64,000 nucleotides of DNA from contig NZ_CP157967.1 of the NCBI RefSeq assembly GCF_040215725.1, positions 248,001 through 312,000 on the forward strand, given 5' to 3'. Source of the DNA: Rhizobium sp. ZPR4. GTDB lineage: Bacteria; Pseudomonadota; Alphaproteobacteria; Rhizobiales; Rhizobiaceae. This document shows, piece after piece, positions 26,230 to 36,181 of this stretch. Both the position numbers and the translations under genes were made by a program. Numbering within the stretch: the first letter of the stretch is position 1; every line of letters begins with the position of its first letter. A model generated the notes under the pieces. It ran no database searches, was not told the origin of the DNA, and was given only the letters and a program-made list of their open reading frames with translations.

Positions 26230-27138
26230 ATGCCAGCCAATGCAATCTCAAATCATGATGAAACTGGAACTTATGGTCCACGTGCCTTGAGGCCTGATAT
26301 CTGGTCGATGGCCCTTCTCTTGAGCCTGCTGGCGGGCTGCGCCGCCGCGCCGCTGGATCGCGCAGGATCCCTGCGGTCCTATGACGGCCTGACCCGATCG
26401 GACGGGCTGGTCGCGCATTCGCTTCTTCGGGTGAGCAGGGATGATGTTCTTGCGGCCAAGACCGTCAGGATCATTCCGACCGCCTTTTCGATGCGGGCTG
26501 AAAGTGCTGCTTTTACGCCCGCGCAGCGTAGCCTTGTCACCAATGCCGTCGACAGGGCACTTTGTTCCGGATTGAGTGAACGCTTCGTCGTTGTCGGTCT
26601 GTCCGAGCCCGCGGATTTGACGGTTCGCGCCGTCGTGACACAGGTCAAGACGACGAATGCGACTGTTGTCGGCGTCTCGAAAGTCGCATCCGTGGGTACG
26701 AGCATATTGCTGCCGAATGTGCCTGTGCCCATCCCCCGCATTCCGATCGGCATGGGCAGCCTCTCGCTTGAGGCGGAAGCTCTTAATTCCCAGGGTGTGC
26801 AGAGGGCTGTCATGATTTGGGGGCGCGGTGCAAACGCATTTCTTGATTCGGGCACCGTTGCCAAGGAAGGGGATGCCTATAGCCTCGCCGCCAAATTCGG
26901 CGGTGATTTCAGCAAGATGCTGGTCAAGGGCAAGACGCCGTTCGGCGCGACGCCTTCTTTCCCCTCCCGGGCGAAATTGGCGGCGCTCGTAGGCCGCGCA
27001 CCCAAGTATGAGGCCTGCAAGGTATTCGGGAAGTCGCCGGGCGTGACGGGCTTCGTGGGAGAACGCCTCGGCCTTCCGCCGGCTTGGACGGACAAGGCTC
27101 CGGCGAATGTCGAAAAGGCGGCATCGAAGGCCCCATAA
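26230..27138 (+). CDS. DUF3313-type lipoprotein
   Basis: 302 residues. A lipobox LLAGC (cysteine at about 37) follows a hydrophobic stretch, so the product is a lipoprotein of the envelope. The rest fits DUF3313: SYDGLTRSDGLVAHSLLRV near the start, VDRALCSGLSERFVVV, and glycine-rich strands. The first about 20 residues are hydrophilic, so a later start (the ATG near residue 27) may be the real one. It is divergent from the TetR gene and convergent with edd. Function unknown. Confidence 0.7.
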   Translation: MPANAISNHDETGTYGPRALRPDIWSMALLLSLLAGCAAAPLDRAGSLRSYDGLTRSDGLVAHSLLRVSRDDVLAAKTVRIIPTAFSMRAESAAFTPAQRSLVTNAVDRALCSGLSERFVVVGLSEPADLTVRAVVTQVKTTNATVVGVSKVASVGTSILLPNVPVPIPRIPIGMGSLSLEAEALNSQGVQRAVMIWGRGANAFLDSGTVAKEGDAYSLAAKFGGDFSKMLVKGKTPFGATPSFPSRAKLAALVGRAPKYEACKVFGKSPGVTGFVGERLGLPPAWTDKAPANVEKAASKAP

Positions 27139-27179
27139 TCAGCCTTTGATGCCGCCTGCCGATATCCGGCGGTACAGCC

Positions 27180-29003
27180 TCAGTGGCGGAACAGGACGCT
27201 CGCACCCTGATCCGCCGGCCCTGCGGTATGGCGGAAGGGAGCGAAGAGCTCGCGGCCCATGCCGAACTCGTTTTCCGAGAGATCGGCGACCACGGGCTCG
27301 CGCTCGGCCATGTCGGCGGCGTCGACCAGCACCTCAAGCGTGCCGGCGATCGCGTCGATGCGGATGATGTCGCCTTCCCTGATGCGGGCGATCGGGCCGC
27401 CATCGACGGCTTCCGGTGTCACATGGATGGCGGCGGGAACCTTGCCCGATGCGCCGGACATGCGGCCGTCGGTCAAGAGCGCCACGCGGAAGCCGCGGTC
27501 CTGCAGCACGCCGAGCGCCGGCGTCAGCTTGTGCAGCTCCGGCATGCCGTTGGCCTTCGGTCCCTGGAAGCGGACGACGGCGACGAAATCGCGGTTGAGC
27601 TTGCCGTCCTTGAAGGCTTGCTGCATTTCCAGCTGGTCGTGGAAGATCACGGCCGGCGCTTCGACGATGTGGCGCTCCGGCTTGACGGCGGAGATCTTGA
27701 TGACCGCCTTGCCGATATTGCCGCGCAGCATCTTCAGGCCGCCGCTGCTCTGGAACGGCGAGTCGATGCTTGCCAGCACCTTCGGGTCGTGGCTCTTATC
27801 CGGTGCCGGCTCGCGCACGACATTGCCATCAGCGCCGAGCTTGACATCGATGGAGTAGCCGCTGAGGCCCTGGCCGTAGACGGTGCGCACGTCGTCGTGC
27901 AGCAGGCCCTTCTTCAGGAGTTCCTTGATGAGGAAGCCCATGCCGCCGGCGGCATGGAAATGGTTCACGTCGGCAAGTCCGTTCGGATAGACGCGCGCGA
28001 GCAGCGGGATGATGTCGGAAAGCTCGGAAATATCCTGCCAGGTGAGCACGATGCCGGCCGCGCGTGCCATCGCGACGATGTGCATCGTGTGGTTCGTCGA
28101 GCCGCCTGTCGCGTGCAGGCCGACGACGCCGTTGACGATCGAGCGTTCGTCGATCATCTCGCCGGCGGGCGTGAATTCATTGCCCATGGCGGTAATCGCA
28201 AGCGCACGCTTGGTTGCTTCGCGCGTGAGAGCCTCGCGCAGCGGCGTGCCGGGATTGACGAAGGAGGCGCCCGGCATATGGAAGCCCATGATCTCCATCA
28301 GCATCTGGTTCGAATTCGCCGTGCCGTAGAAGGTGCAGGTGCCGGGGCCGTGATACGATTTCGATTCCGCCTCGAGCAGTTCGGCGCGGCCGACCTTGCC
28401 TTCGGCATAGAGCTGCCGCACGCGAGACTTCTCGTCGTTCGGCAGGCCCGAGGTCATCGGTCCGGCCGGAATGAAGACCGCAGGCAGATGGCCGAAGGAG
28501 AGGGCGGCGATGACGAGACCGGGCACGATCTTGTCGCAGACGCCGAGGAAGACAGCGGCATCGAACATGTTGTGCGACAGGCCGACGGCTGCCGACATGG
28601 CGATCAGGTCGCGCGAAAAGAGCGAGAGTTCCATGCCCGGCTGCCCTTGCGTAACACCATCGCACATGGCCGGCACGCCGCCCGCCACCTGGGCGATGCC
28701 GCCCGCCTGGGCCGCTGCCTCACGGATGATGGCCGGATAGGTCTCGAAGGGCTGATGTGCCGAAAGCATGTCGTTATAGGAGGTGATGATTCCGAGATTG
28801 GGCACCTGGTCTCCCGCCAGTGCGTCTTTCTCGGAGGGGGAACAGATGGCGAAGCCGTGCGCAAGATTGGCGCAGCCAAGCACGGAGCGTTGCGCCCCTC
28901 TGGTTGCTGCATTGCGCAGGCGGTCCAGATAGCGTTCGCGTGTCGGCTTCGAGCGCTCGACGATGCGTGCGGTAATCTTGGAAATGCGGGCGTCAGCGGC
29001 CAT
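27180..29003 (-). CDS. edd: 6-phosphogluconate dehydratase (Edd)
   Basis: Converts 6-phosphogluconate to 2-keto-3-deoxy-6-phosphogluconate in the Entner-Doudoroff pathway, the main glucose route of rhizobia. ATG 29003 with GGAGG upstream gives 607 residues, the family length. It belongs to the IlvD/Edd family with a 4Fe-4S cluster; the characteristic stretches are [51 protein letters not shown] and [19 protein letters not shown]. It is the last gene of zwf-pgl-edd; a 168-base gap separates it from pgl. Confidence 0.96.
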   Translation of the reverse strand: MAADARISKITARIVERSKPTRERYLDRLRNAATRGAQRSVLGCANLAHGFAICSPSEKDALAGDQVPNLGIITSYNDMLSAHQPFETYPAIIREAAAQAGGIAQVAGGVPAMCDGVTQGQPGMELSLFSRDLIAMSAAVGLSHNMFDAAVFLGVCDKIVPGLVIAALSFGHLPAVFIPAGPMTSGLPNDEKSRVRQLYAEGKVGRAELLEAESKSYHGPGTCTFYGTANSNQMLMEIMGFHMPGASFVNPGTPLREALTREATKRALAITAMGNEFTPAGEMIDERSIVNGVVGLHATGGSTNHTMHIVAMARAAGIVLTWQDISELSDIIPLLARVYPNGLADVNHFHAAGGMGFLIKELLKKGLLHDDVRTVYGQGLSGYSIDVKLGADGNVVREPAPDKSHDPKVLASIDSPFQSSGGLKMLRGNIGKAVIKISAVKPERHIVEAPAVIFHDQLEMQQAFKDGKLNRDFVAVVRFQGPKANGMPELHKLTPALGVLQDRGFRVALLTDGRMSGASGKVPAAIHVTPEAVDGGPIARIREGDIIRIDAIAGTLEVLVDAADMAEREPVVADLSENEFGMGRELFAPFRHTAGPADQGASVLFRH

Positions 29004-29171
29004 GGTCGATCTGCCTCCGTCTGTTCTGCGCAATGCCCGAAAATCTGTCTCGGTAGAGGGCGTGGCGCGGGGTCCAAAAGTCAATGCTCTGCCGTTGCGC
29101 CCGCAAGGGCACATGGCGCAGCACATGTTGCTGTGTCATTCAGGGTTCGATGACGAGGCCTGACGGCCGTG

Positions 29172-29870
29172 TCACGGAGCCCAATAAATTTCAACCGGGG
29201 AAGCCGCCCGGCGCAGCATGGCGCGGATCGGCATCTCGGTTTCTTCGCCCGACGCTTCAGCCTTGGCCAAAACGTCCTTCTTTCCTTCTCCCTCGATATG
29301 GAGCACCAGCAATCGGGCATCCTGAAGACTGGAGAAGGTGAATGTCAGCCGCGGCTCACCGGCACCTTCCGCTTCCATCGTGATGATGCCGCGCGGGGTA
29401 TTCGGATCAAGTGCGGTTTTGAGGTTGCTGCCGCCCGGAAAGAACGACGCCGTATGGCCGTCATTGCCCATGCCGAGGATGGCGACATCGAAGGGATGGC
29501 CAACAGCCTTGGTTTCTTCCGTGGCGATGACTGCGGCCTCCTCGACGGAGGCAGCAGCCTGATAAAGTGGGAGGAACTTGGCGGCCGCCGCCTTGTCCTT
29601 CAGCAGGTTTTCCTGAACGAGCAGATGGTTTGAGCGCGGATTGTCAGCCGGCACGAACCGTTCGTCGACGAGGGTGATCGTTACCTTGCCCCAGTCGATC
29701 GAGCGCGATGACAGCGCTTGAAAGAAGGCCTTCGGCGTCGAGCCGCCGGAGACCGCGATGCTTGCGGAACCGCGCGTTGCGACGGCGGCCGAGAGGGTCT
29801 CGGCTACCTTGTCCGCGAGCTTGCCGGCGAGTTCGGCACCATTGGCGAAAGCATGCATGTTCGCTGTCAT
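29172..29870 (-). CDS. pgl: 6-phosphogluconolactonase (Pgl)
   Basis: Hydrolyses 6-phosphogluconolactone between Zwf and Edd. The 232-residue product has the SOL/DevB family features: SIAVSGGSTPKAFFQAL (31-50), the TLVDERFVP strand, NHLLVQENLL, and the FDVAILGMGNDGHTASFFPG motif. The gap to zwf is 15 bases, so they are one transcript. Confidence 0.95.
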   Translation of the reverse strand: MTANMHAFANGAELAGKLADKVAETLSAAVATRGSASIAVSGGSTPKAFFQALSSRSIDWGKVTITLVDERFVPADNPRSNHLLVQENLLKDKAAAAKFLPLYQAAASVEEAAVIATEETKAVGHPFDVAILGMGNDGHTASFFPGGSNLKTALDPNTPRGIITMEAEGAGEPRLTFTFSSLQDARLLVLHIEGEGKKDVLAKAEASGEETEMPIRAMLRRAASPVEIYWAP

Positions 29871-29885
29871 CGTTATCGTCCCAGA

Positions 29886-31361
29886 TTAGATATCGTCGTG
29901 CCAGGTGCGGCCGTCACGCTCGATGAGCGCGATAGCCTGGCTCGGACCCCAGGTGCCGGCGGTGTAGCCCTGTACCTGCTGCCCGGTTGCTTCCCAACCC
30001 TTGAGGATCGGGTCGACCCATTCCCATGCGGCTTCCACTTCGTCGCGGCGCATGAACAGCGTCTGGTTGGAGCGGATGACGTCCATCAGCAGGCGCTCGT
30101 AGGCATCCGGATTGCGGACGTTGAAGGCGGACGCGAAGCTCATGTCGAGCGAGACGTTGCGCAGGCGCATGCCGCCCGGACCCGGGTCCTTGATCATCAG
30201 CGACTGCTTGACGCCTTCGTCCGGCTGCAGGCGGATGATGAGCTGGTTGGCGACGATGCGGCCGGCGGCCTGGTCGAAGATGTTGTGCGGGATCGGCTTG
30301 AAGGTGATGACGATCTCCGACACGCGGCCGGCAAGACGCTTGCCGGTGCGGATGTAGAAGGGAACGCCGGCCCAGCGCCAGTTGCCGATCTCGGCCTTGA
30401 TTGCGACGAAGGTCTCCGTGTTCGAAACGCCGCCTTCCAGTTCGTCGAGGTAACCCTTGACCGGGCCGCCTGCCGAAGCGCCGGCGCGGTACTGGCCACG
30501 AACGGTCGCCTGCTCGACATTGGAGGCGTCGATCGGCTTCAGCGCGCGCAGAACCTTCAGCTTCTCGTCGCGAACGGCTTCCGAATCCATGGAGGAGGGA
30601 ATTTCCATCGCGGTCAAGCAAAGCAGCTGCAGGATATGGTTCTGCACCATGTCGCGCAGGGCGCCGGCGGTGTCGTAGTAACCGGCACGGCCTTCGAGAC
30701 CGACCGATTCCGCCACCGTGATCTGCACGTGGTCGATATGGTTGGCATTCCAGAGCGGCTCATAGAGCGCGTTGGCAAAGCGCAGCGCCATCAGGTTCTG
30801 CACGGTTTCCTTGCCGAGATAATGGTCGATGCGGAAGATCTGCTCTTCCTTGAAGACCTTGCCGATGGTGTCGTTGAGCTGCAGCGCCGAGGCGAGGTCG
30901 CGGCCGATCGGCTTTTCGACGACGATGCGGGTCTGCTTGGTGATCAGCTTGTGATCGTGGATCTTCTGCGAGATGTCGCCGAAGATGCCCGGAGCGACGG
31001 CCAGATAAAAGGCGCGCACGCGCTCCTTGCCTTCGTCCAGAAGCTTCTTCAGCTGATCCCAGCCGGCATCGCTGCGGGCATCGACCGGAACGTAGAAGAG
31101 ACGAGCCAGGAATTTCTTGACTTCGGCGTCGTCATATTCGCCCTTCTTCAGGTGCTCCTTAAGAGCGGCGTCGGCGAACTTGCGGTATTCTTCGTTGGAA
31201 AGCGCACTGCGCGAAGCGCCGATAATGCGGGTCGGCTCGGAAAACTGGCCTTCGACCTGGCGATGATAAAGGGCGGGCAGGAGCTTGCGCTCCGCAAGGT
31301 CGCCGCTGCCGCCGAAAACGACATAATCAAATGGTTCAACGGGAATGATTTGGCTGCTCAT
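29886..31361 (-). CDS. zwf: Glucose-6-phosphate 1-dehydrogenase (Zwf)
   Basis: Oxidises glucose-6-phosphate to the lactone with NAD(P), the first step of the Entner-Doudoroff and pentose-phosphate branches. It has 491 residues. The nucleotide-binding VVFGGSGDLAERKLLPAL is at 15-32; the active-site signature RIDHYLGKE lies near 177-185. First gene of zwf-pgl-edd; GAGAG precedes the start. Glucose released by AglA upstream on the map would feed this route after phosphorylation. Confidence 0.96.
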   Translation of the reverse strand: MSSQIIPVEPFDYVVFGGSGDLAERKLLPALYHRQVEGQFSEPTRIIGASRSALSNEEYRKFADAALKEHLKKGEYDDAEVKKFLARLFYVPVDARSDAGWDQLKKLLDEGKERVRAFYLAVAPGIFGDISQKIHDHKLITKQTRIVVEKPIGRDLASALQLNDTIGKVFKEEQIFRIDHYLGKETVQNLMALRFANALYEPLWNANHIDHVQITVAESVGLEGRAGYYDTAGALRDMVQNHILQLLCLTAMEIPSSMDSEAVRDEKLKVLRALKPIDASNVEQATVRGQYRAGASAGGPVKGYLDELEGGVSNTETFVAIKAEIGNWRWAGVPFYIRTGKRLAGRVSEIVITFKPIPHNIFDQAAGRIVANQLIIRLQPDEGVKQSLMIKDPGPGGMRLRNVSLDMSFASAFNVRNPDAYERLLMDVIRSNQTLFMRRDEVEAAWEWVDPILKGWEATGQQVQGYTAGTWGPSQAIALIERDGRTWHDDI

Positions 31362-31389
31362 GAGCTATCTCTCAATCGGTCTTGGTTGA

Positions 31390-31422
31390 GGCCCCTTTTA
31401 ATCTAATCGATTTAAAAAGGCC
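31390..31422. promoter_or_regulatory. AT-rich imperfect palindrome upstream of zwf
   Basis: The segment runs GGCCCC, TTTTAATC, TAATCGATTTAAAAA, GGCC and is roughly self-complementary around an AATCGATT core. Its place about 30-60 bases before the zwf start suggests an operator or promoter element; no regulator is identified. Confidence 0.3.
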
Positions 31423-31492
31423 AGTGTGCATCGCAAAATTCAGGTCGGCTTTTTAGAGCGGATCGCCGGCGGAAGAAATCATCTTCCGGTTT

Positions 31493-32791
31493 TCAAAACC
31501 TGTCGCGCAACGCAAACCACGAGAGCGCCAGGAACAGCAGAGGCGCCCGCATGCGCGCACCGCCGGGGAAAGGCGGGATATTCAGCTCCCTGAAGAGATG
31601 AAGTTCGTCCGCATTCCCGAGAACCGTTTTCGCATAGAGTTTACCGCAATAGTTTGACAGCATCACCCCATGGCCGGAATAGCCGCCGATTGAGGTGACG
31701 CCCGGCATGACCTCGCGCACGAAAGGCTGCCGCGGCATGGTGATGCCGACCGAGCCGCCCCAGGCATAATCGATGTTGATATCGCTGAGAGCCGGGTAGA
31801 TTTCGGTGATCTGTCGGCGGATATGCTGCGTTATGTCGCGCGGATTGTCTGCCGTATAGGCCTCACGCCCACCGAACAGCAGGCGCCCATCCTTCGATTT
31901 GCGGAAATAGCGCACGACGAATCGCGAATCGGCCACCGCCTCGTTGCCGGGAAGAACCTGCGGGAAGCGGTCGAGCGGCTCGGTGGCACCGATGAAGGAG
32001 CGGATCGGCATGACATGGCTTGCCGTGACAGGCTCCAGATTGCCGATGTAGCCGTTGCAGGCGATCAGCACGCGGTCGGCGGTGATCTCTCCGCCATCCG
32101 TTTCGATTATGGTCTTGCCACTTGCTTGGCGAAAGCCCTTCGCCTTGGTCATTTCAAAAAGCGACGCACCGGTTTCGGCTGCGACACGGGCAAGGCCGAT
32201 GAGCAGCTTCAGCGGATGGATATGGCCCGTGCCCGTATCCCGAACGCCATAGAGATAGAATTGCGAACCCAGCCGCTCCTGGGTTTCGGCCTCATCCATG
32301 AACGTCATGTGCGGATAGCCGTAGCGGGTCGCCGCGATTTCCGCACTGTCCATATAGTCGCGCTTGTAGCTGCGCTTGTGCGTGACATTCATCTGGCCGG
32401 GCAGGAAATCGATGTCGATGCCATGCTCCGATGCGAAGTCGAGAAGGTGGCGCTTGGCGTCCTCGGCCAGATCGAAGAGGGCCTTCGAGCGCTCATAGCC
32501 GATTTTCTCTTCGAGTTCTTCGGGCCACCAGCGCTGGCCGGTGCCGAGCTGTCCGCCATTGCGGCCGGAGGCGCCGTCGCCGAAGCGGTTGGCGTCGATC
32601 AGAACGACCTCGACACCGCCCTTGGCGAGGTTATAGGCGGCTTGAAGGCCGGTATAGCCGCCGCCGACGATCGCGACGTCAGCCCGGCGCGAGCCATCGA
32701 GTTTTGGATAGCTGGCGCGATCGCCGACGGTCGCCTGATAGAAGGAAAGACCCGGCGCGATCGGGCTTTGCCATGTTTCCTGCAATGTCAT
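31493..32791 (-). CDS. FAD-dependent amine oxidoreductase, PuuB (gamma-glutamylputrescine oxidase) type
   Basis: 432 residues of the DAO/GlpO flavoprotein superfamily. The N-terminal Rossmann FAD site reads VAIVGGGYTGLQAAYNLAKGG (about 38-58), followed by DANRFGDGASGRNGGQLG, the PuuB-like region. The C-terminal GGYSGHGVMLSNYCGKL is the second FAD-contact region. PuuB oxidises gamma-glutamylputrescine to gamma-glutamyl-aminobutyraldehyde. The gene follows the GS-like ligase by 12 bases, the pairing expected for the Puu pathway. Other amine substrates are possible. Confidence 0.75.
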   Translation of the reverse strand: MTLQETWQSPIAPGLSFYQATVGDRASYPKLDGSRRADVAIVGGGYTGLQAAYNLAKGGVEVVLIDANRFGDGASGRNGGQLGTGQRWWPEELEEKIGYERSKALFDLAEDAKRHLLDFASEHGIDIDFLPGQMNVTHKRSYKRDYMDSAEIAATRYGYPHMTFMDEAETQERLGSQFYLYGVRDTGTGHIHPLKLLIGLARVAAETGASLFEMTKAKGFRQASGKTIIETDGGEITADRVLIACNGYIGNLEPVTASHVMPIRSFIGATEPLDRFPQVLPGNEAVADSRFVVRYFRKSKDGRLLFGGREAYTADNPRDITQHIRRQITEIYPALSDINIDYAWGGSVGITMPRQPFVREVMPGVTSIGGYSGHGVMLSNYCGKLYAKTVLGNADELHLFRELNIPPFPGGARMRAPLLFLALSWFALRDRF

Positions 32792-32803
32792 GGGCGATCT
32801 CCC

Positions 32804-34240
32804 TCACACGTTGAGCAGAAGGAATTCCCGCTCCCACGGGCTGATCACCTGCATGAAGGTCTCGAATTCGCCGCGCTTGACGCCGGCATAGATGTCGATG
32901 AAGTCCTTGCCGAGAACCTCTTCGAAAGCGGGCTCGTCCTCCATCAGCGCAATAGCCTCGAGGAGGCCGCGCGGCAGGTCGATCGAGCCTTCATTGGCCG
33001 AATCCTCGGTCGGAGCTGTCGGCTCGACTTTCTTCATGATGCCGAGCAGACCAGAGGCGAGTGAAGCGGCAAGCGCAAGATAGGGGTTGGCATCGGAGCT
33101 CGGCAGCCGGTTCTCGACACGGCGCGCCTGCGGATCCGAAACCGGAACGCGGAAGGCGGTGGTGCGGTTGTCGTAGCCCCAGGCATTGTTGACCGGGCAG
33201 GACATGTTGGGTGCCAGCCGGCGGTAAGAATTCACATAGGGCGCCATCATGGCGAGTGCGTTCGGCACGTAGCGCTGCATGCCGCCGATGAAATGGAAGA
33301 ATTCCTGCGACGGACTTCCGTCTGGATTGGTGAAGACGTTCTTGCCGGTCTCGATGTGGACGACCGATTGATGGATGTGCATCGCCGATCCGGCCTGGCT
33401 TTGCATTGGTTTGGCCATGAAGGTGGCGTAGATGCCGTGCTTCAGCGCTGCCTCGCGGATGGTGCGCTTGAACATGAACACCTGATCCGCAAGCTCGATC
33501 GGGTCGCCGTGGCGCAGGTTGATTTCCAGCTGCGCCGGTCCCTCTTCATGGATCAGTGTATCGATCTCCAGGCCCTGCTTCTCCGAGAAATGATAGATAT
33601 CATCGATCAGTTCGTCGAATTCATTGATGCCGGCGATCGAATAGCCTTGTCCGCCAAGGATGGAGCGGCCGGAGCGGCCTTTCGGCGGATGCAGCGGATA
33701 GTCGGGGTCGTCATTCTTGGCGACGAGATAGAATTCGATTTCAGGTGCCACAACGGGCTTCCAGCCGCGCTCTCGATAGAGTCCCATGATGCGCTTCAGC
33801 ACGTTGCGCGGCGTATAGGACACTTCCTCGCCTTCGGAATTGACGATATCGCAGATCACCTGCGCAGTCGGGTCGCTCTCCCAGGGTACAACCGAGAGTG
33901 TCGAAAGATCCGGCACGAGCTTGAGGTCGCTGTCGCGCGGCTCGTAGCGGAAGCTCTCCGTCTCCTCCGGGTACTCGCCGGAGATCGTATGGCGATAAAT
34001 CGCCGAGGGCAGCGCCAGCGACGTGTTGGACGTGAATTTCGAGGTCGGCATCATCTTGCCGCGCGGCACGCCGGCAAGGTCCGGCGTGATGCATTCGATG
34101 TCTTCGATCCCGCGTGCCCGCAGCCATTGAGCCGCTTCCTTCCAGTTTGCCACGCCGCGTGCCGATCTCAGACCAGGAGGTACCGTAGGGGCTTTCGAGA
34201 CGGGTATGGAAGCTTTCAGCGGGGTCTTTCTCGCGGGCAT
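32804..34240 (-). CDS. Glutamine synthetase family ligase, probable gamma-glutamylputrescine synthetase (PuuA type)
   Basis: 478 residues. A glutamine synthetase fold: an N-terminal domain with CITPDLAGVPRGKMM, then the ATP/metal-binding core with APEIEFYLV, EEGPAQLEINLRHGDP, GSAMHIHQSV and a PVNNAWGYDNRTTAFRVP segment. It lacks the adenylylation-loop pattern of GlnA and is closest in layout to PuuA-type ligases. With the adjacent FAD oxidase it would start putrescine breakdown; the potFGHI importer lies 7 kb away. Substrate is inferred from context. Confidence 0.75.
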   Translation of the reverse strand: MPARKTPLKASIPVSKAPTVPPGLRSARGVANWKEAAQWLRARGIEDIECITPDLAGVPRGKMMPTSKFTSNTSLALPSAIYRHTISGEYPEETESFRYEPRDSDLKLVPDLSTLSVVPWESDPTAQVICDIVNSEGEEVSYTPRNVLKRIMGLYRERGWKPVVAPEIEFYLVAKNDDPDYPLHPPKGRSGRSILGGQGYSIAGINEFDELIDDIYHFSEKQGLEIDTLIHEEGPAQLEINLRHGDPIELADQVFMFKRTIREAALKHGIYATFMAKPMQSQAGSAMHIHQSVVHIETGKNVFTNPDGSPSQEFFHFIGGMQRYVPNALAMMAPYVNSYRRLAPNMSCPVNNAWGYDNRTTAFRVPVSDPQARRVENRLPSSDANPYLALAASLASGLLGIMKKVEPTAPTEDSANEGSIDLPRGLLEAIALMEDEPAFEEVLGKDFIDIYAGVKRGEFETFMQVISPWEREFLLLNV

Positions 34241-34377
34241 AAAACACCGTATTTGGGTTGATCGGTGAGTGCATCATAACTGCAGTTTGCCAATTGGCGA
34301 GGGGGAAAACCGCTCGGACTTTCGCCGTATGATGGAAAAATGACGACAGAGCGCGGCGAAGAATAAAGGGCTGAAGC

Positions 34378-35559
34378 GTGACCGGCAGATATGATGTGAT
34401 CGTCCTCGGTGCGGGTGCGGCAGGCATGATGTGCGCCATCCGCGCTGGCCGGCGTGGACGGTCCGTCCTTGTGCTCGATCATGCCGCTGCACCAGGCGAG
34501 AAGATCCGCATTTCCGGCGGCGGCCGCTGCAATTTCACCAACATCAACGCCGGCCCGAAGAACTTCCTTTCCGCCAATCCGCATTTCGCCAAATCGGCGC
34601 TCGCGCGCTTCACGCCCCAGGATTTTATCGCCATGGTCGAGCGCCATGGCATTGCGTGGCATGAGAAGACGCTCGGCCAGCTCTTCTGCGATGATAGCGC
34701 CAAGGATATCATCCGCATGCTGACGGACGAGATGCGCGCAGCCGGTGCGCAACTGCGACTGCGAACGGAGATCAGCGGCGTTGAGCCGAGGGCGGACGGC
34801 TATCGCGTCAGCACATCCGAAGGCGCCGTCGAAGCATCCTCGCTGGTCGTCGCTACGGGCGGCAAGTCGATCCCCAAGATGGGGGCCACCGGCTTTGCCT
34901 ACCGCATCGCCGAGCAATTCGGCTTGCCCTTGGTCGAAACCCGGCCGGGTCTCGTGCCGCTGACGCTCGATCCGCAATCGCTCCAGCGGTTGGCGCCCTT
35001 GTCGGGCATTGCCGCACCTGCCGAGATCCGGCACGGCAAGACGGCTTTCCGCGAAGCCCTGCTCTTTACCCATCGCGGCCTCAGCGGCCCCGCCATTCTG
35101 CAGATTTCCTCCTATTGGCGGGAAGGGGAGGACATTACCGTCGTGATCGAGCCCGATATCGACATTTTCGCACTTCTGAAGAAAGCCAAGCAAGTGAATG
35201 GCCGGCAATCGGCGCAGACGGCGCTTGCGGAAAGCCTGCCGAAGCGGCTGGCGCAGCATATTGTCGAGAGTGAGGGCATCTCCGGCAATATGGCCGATCT
35301 ATCCGACAAGCGCCTGCAGCAGCTCGCGGCAGCCATCCAGTCCTGGCCGGTCAAGCCCTCTGGCTCGGAAGGTTATCGCACCGCCGAGGTGACGCTGGGT
35401 GGCATCGACACGTCCTGTCTCGATTCGAAGACGATGCAGGTGAAAACCGTTCCCGGTCTTTTCTTTATCGGCGAATGCGTCGACGTGACTGGTTGGCTCG
35501 GCGGTTACAATTTTCAATGGGCATGGGCCTCGGGCCATGTGGCGGGCGAAGCTGCTTGA
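34378..35559 (+). CDS. HI0933/YhiN-family flavoprotein
   Basis: 393 residues beginning with GTG. The Rossmann FAD motif VIVLGAGAAGMMCAIRAGRRG (about 6-26) is followed by GEKIRISGGGRCNFTN, the signature of the HI0933/BaiN family of NAD(P)/FAD oxidoreductases. The C-terminus FIGECVDVTGWLGGYNFQWAWASG is also family-specific. The physiological substrate is unknown. It is divergent from the GS-like gene with a 137-base promoter space. Confidence 0.9.
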   Translation: MTGRYDVIVLGAGAAGMMCAIRAGRRGRSVLVLDHAAAPGEKIRISGGGRCNFTNINAGPKNFLSANPHFAKSALARFTPQDFIAMVERHGIAWHEKTLGQLFCDDSAKDIIRMLTDEMRAAGAQLRLRTEISGVEPRADGYRVSTSEGAVEASSLVVATGGKSIPKMGATGFAYRIAEQFGLPLVETRPGLVPLTLDPQSLQRLAPLSGIAAPAEIRHGKTAFREALLFTHRGLSGPAILQISSYWREGEDITVVIEPDIDIFALLKKAKQVNGRQSAQTALAESLPKRLAQHIVESEGISGNMADLSDKRLQQLAAAIQSWPVKPSGSEGYRTAEVTLGGIDTSCLDSKTMQVKTVPGLFFIGECVDVTGWLGGYNFQWAWASGHVAGEAA

Positions 35560-35713
35560 GCTGCCATTTCAGCGGCTTGCCGGCGCCCCGGGAAAATGGA
35601 ACCCGCCTCTGTTTCTCGCGTTTTCCTTTCCTACATTATTAGTGAATACATTGGCAGTTGCCGAAAGCACCATTTGCCGGTTATCGTGTCAGTGCGAAAA
35701 TGGGAATATACTC

Positions 35714-35857
35714 ATGAACAGAACACAGCGTCGCGCTCGCGCCATTGCAATTGCTCAGACCCGTGACAATGCCAAGCTTTTGGCGGCAAGACTGTTGATG
35801 TTGGCGACCGGCGTTACAGCCGCTTGTATCGCCTACCTTACTGTACGCGGCTTCTGA
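35714..35857 (+). CDS. Small membrane protein candidate
   Basis: A 47-residue frame with a basic N-terminus (MNRTQRRARAIAIAQTRDN) and a single hydrophobic helix (about 23-43). The ribosome site is weak (GGGA). It lies 154 bases after the HI0933 gene. The composition is that of a genuine single-pass protein, but no family is recognised. Confidence 0.4.
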   Translation: MNRTQRRARAIAIAQTRDNAKLLAARLLMLATGVTAACIAYLTVRGF

Positions 35858-36181
35858 TTTCGGCCGCTTTCATCGTTCTTCGCCGTGGCTAAGCGGCCGC
35901 CTTGGCTCGCGCAATGGAATAGGTATCCTCATACGTTTTTCAGCGTTTGATTGTATGTTGTGGGTGGCACAACACCCTTATCTGAAAATTAATTAATCAC
36001 ACCGACAATCCCAATCGATTTCTTGGGGTGCTCTACTGCAAGCTAGAGCCGAAGCAATGATTGCTTCCTGACTTATACTCGGGAACCCCGCCTGCAGATA
36101 TTTCAAGAACGATGGTTATACATCCGGTCAGCGCTGAGGCTGCGTCGACGGGGGAGCGGTGTGTGAGAGGTCTGGGCCAAA
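35858..36181. other. Intergenic region before the chemoreceptor gene
   Basis: No gene is seen in these 324 bases. A 9-base inverted repeat (CGGCCGCTT at 35861-35869, AAGCGGCCG at 35891-35899) could terminate the small upstream gene. An AT-rich segment (35985-36000) and the stretch before the chemoreceptor start may hold its promoter; no consensus is clear. Confidence 0.4.

Noticed and set aside
27183..29153. A 656-residue plus-strand frame across edd
   Set aside because: Mirror of the edd reading frame; His/Arg/Asp-rich composition typical of shadow frames.
29718..31406. A 562-residue plus-strand frame across zwf
   Set aside because: Antisense to zwf, which has intact family motifs; no ribosome site or domain.
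35537..35857. A 106-residue version of the small membrane protein frame
   Set aside because: It would start inside the HI0933 gene without a ribosome site; only the part from 35714 looks protein-like.
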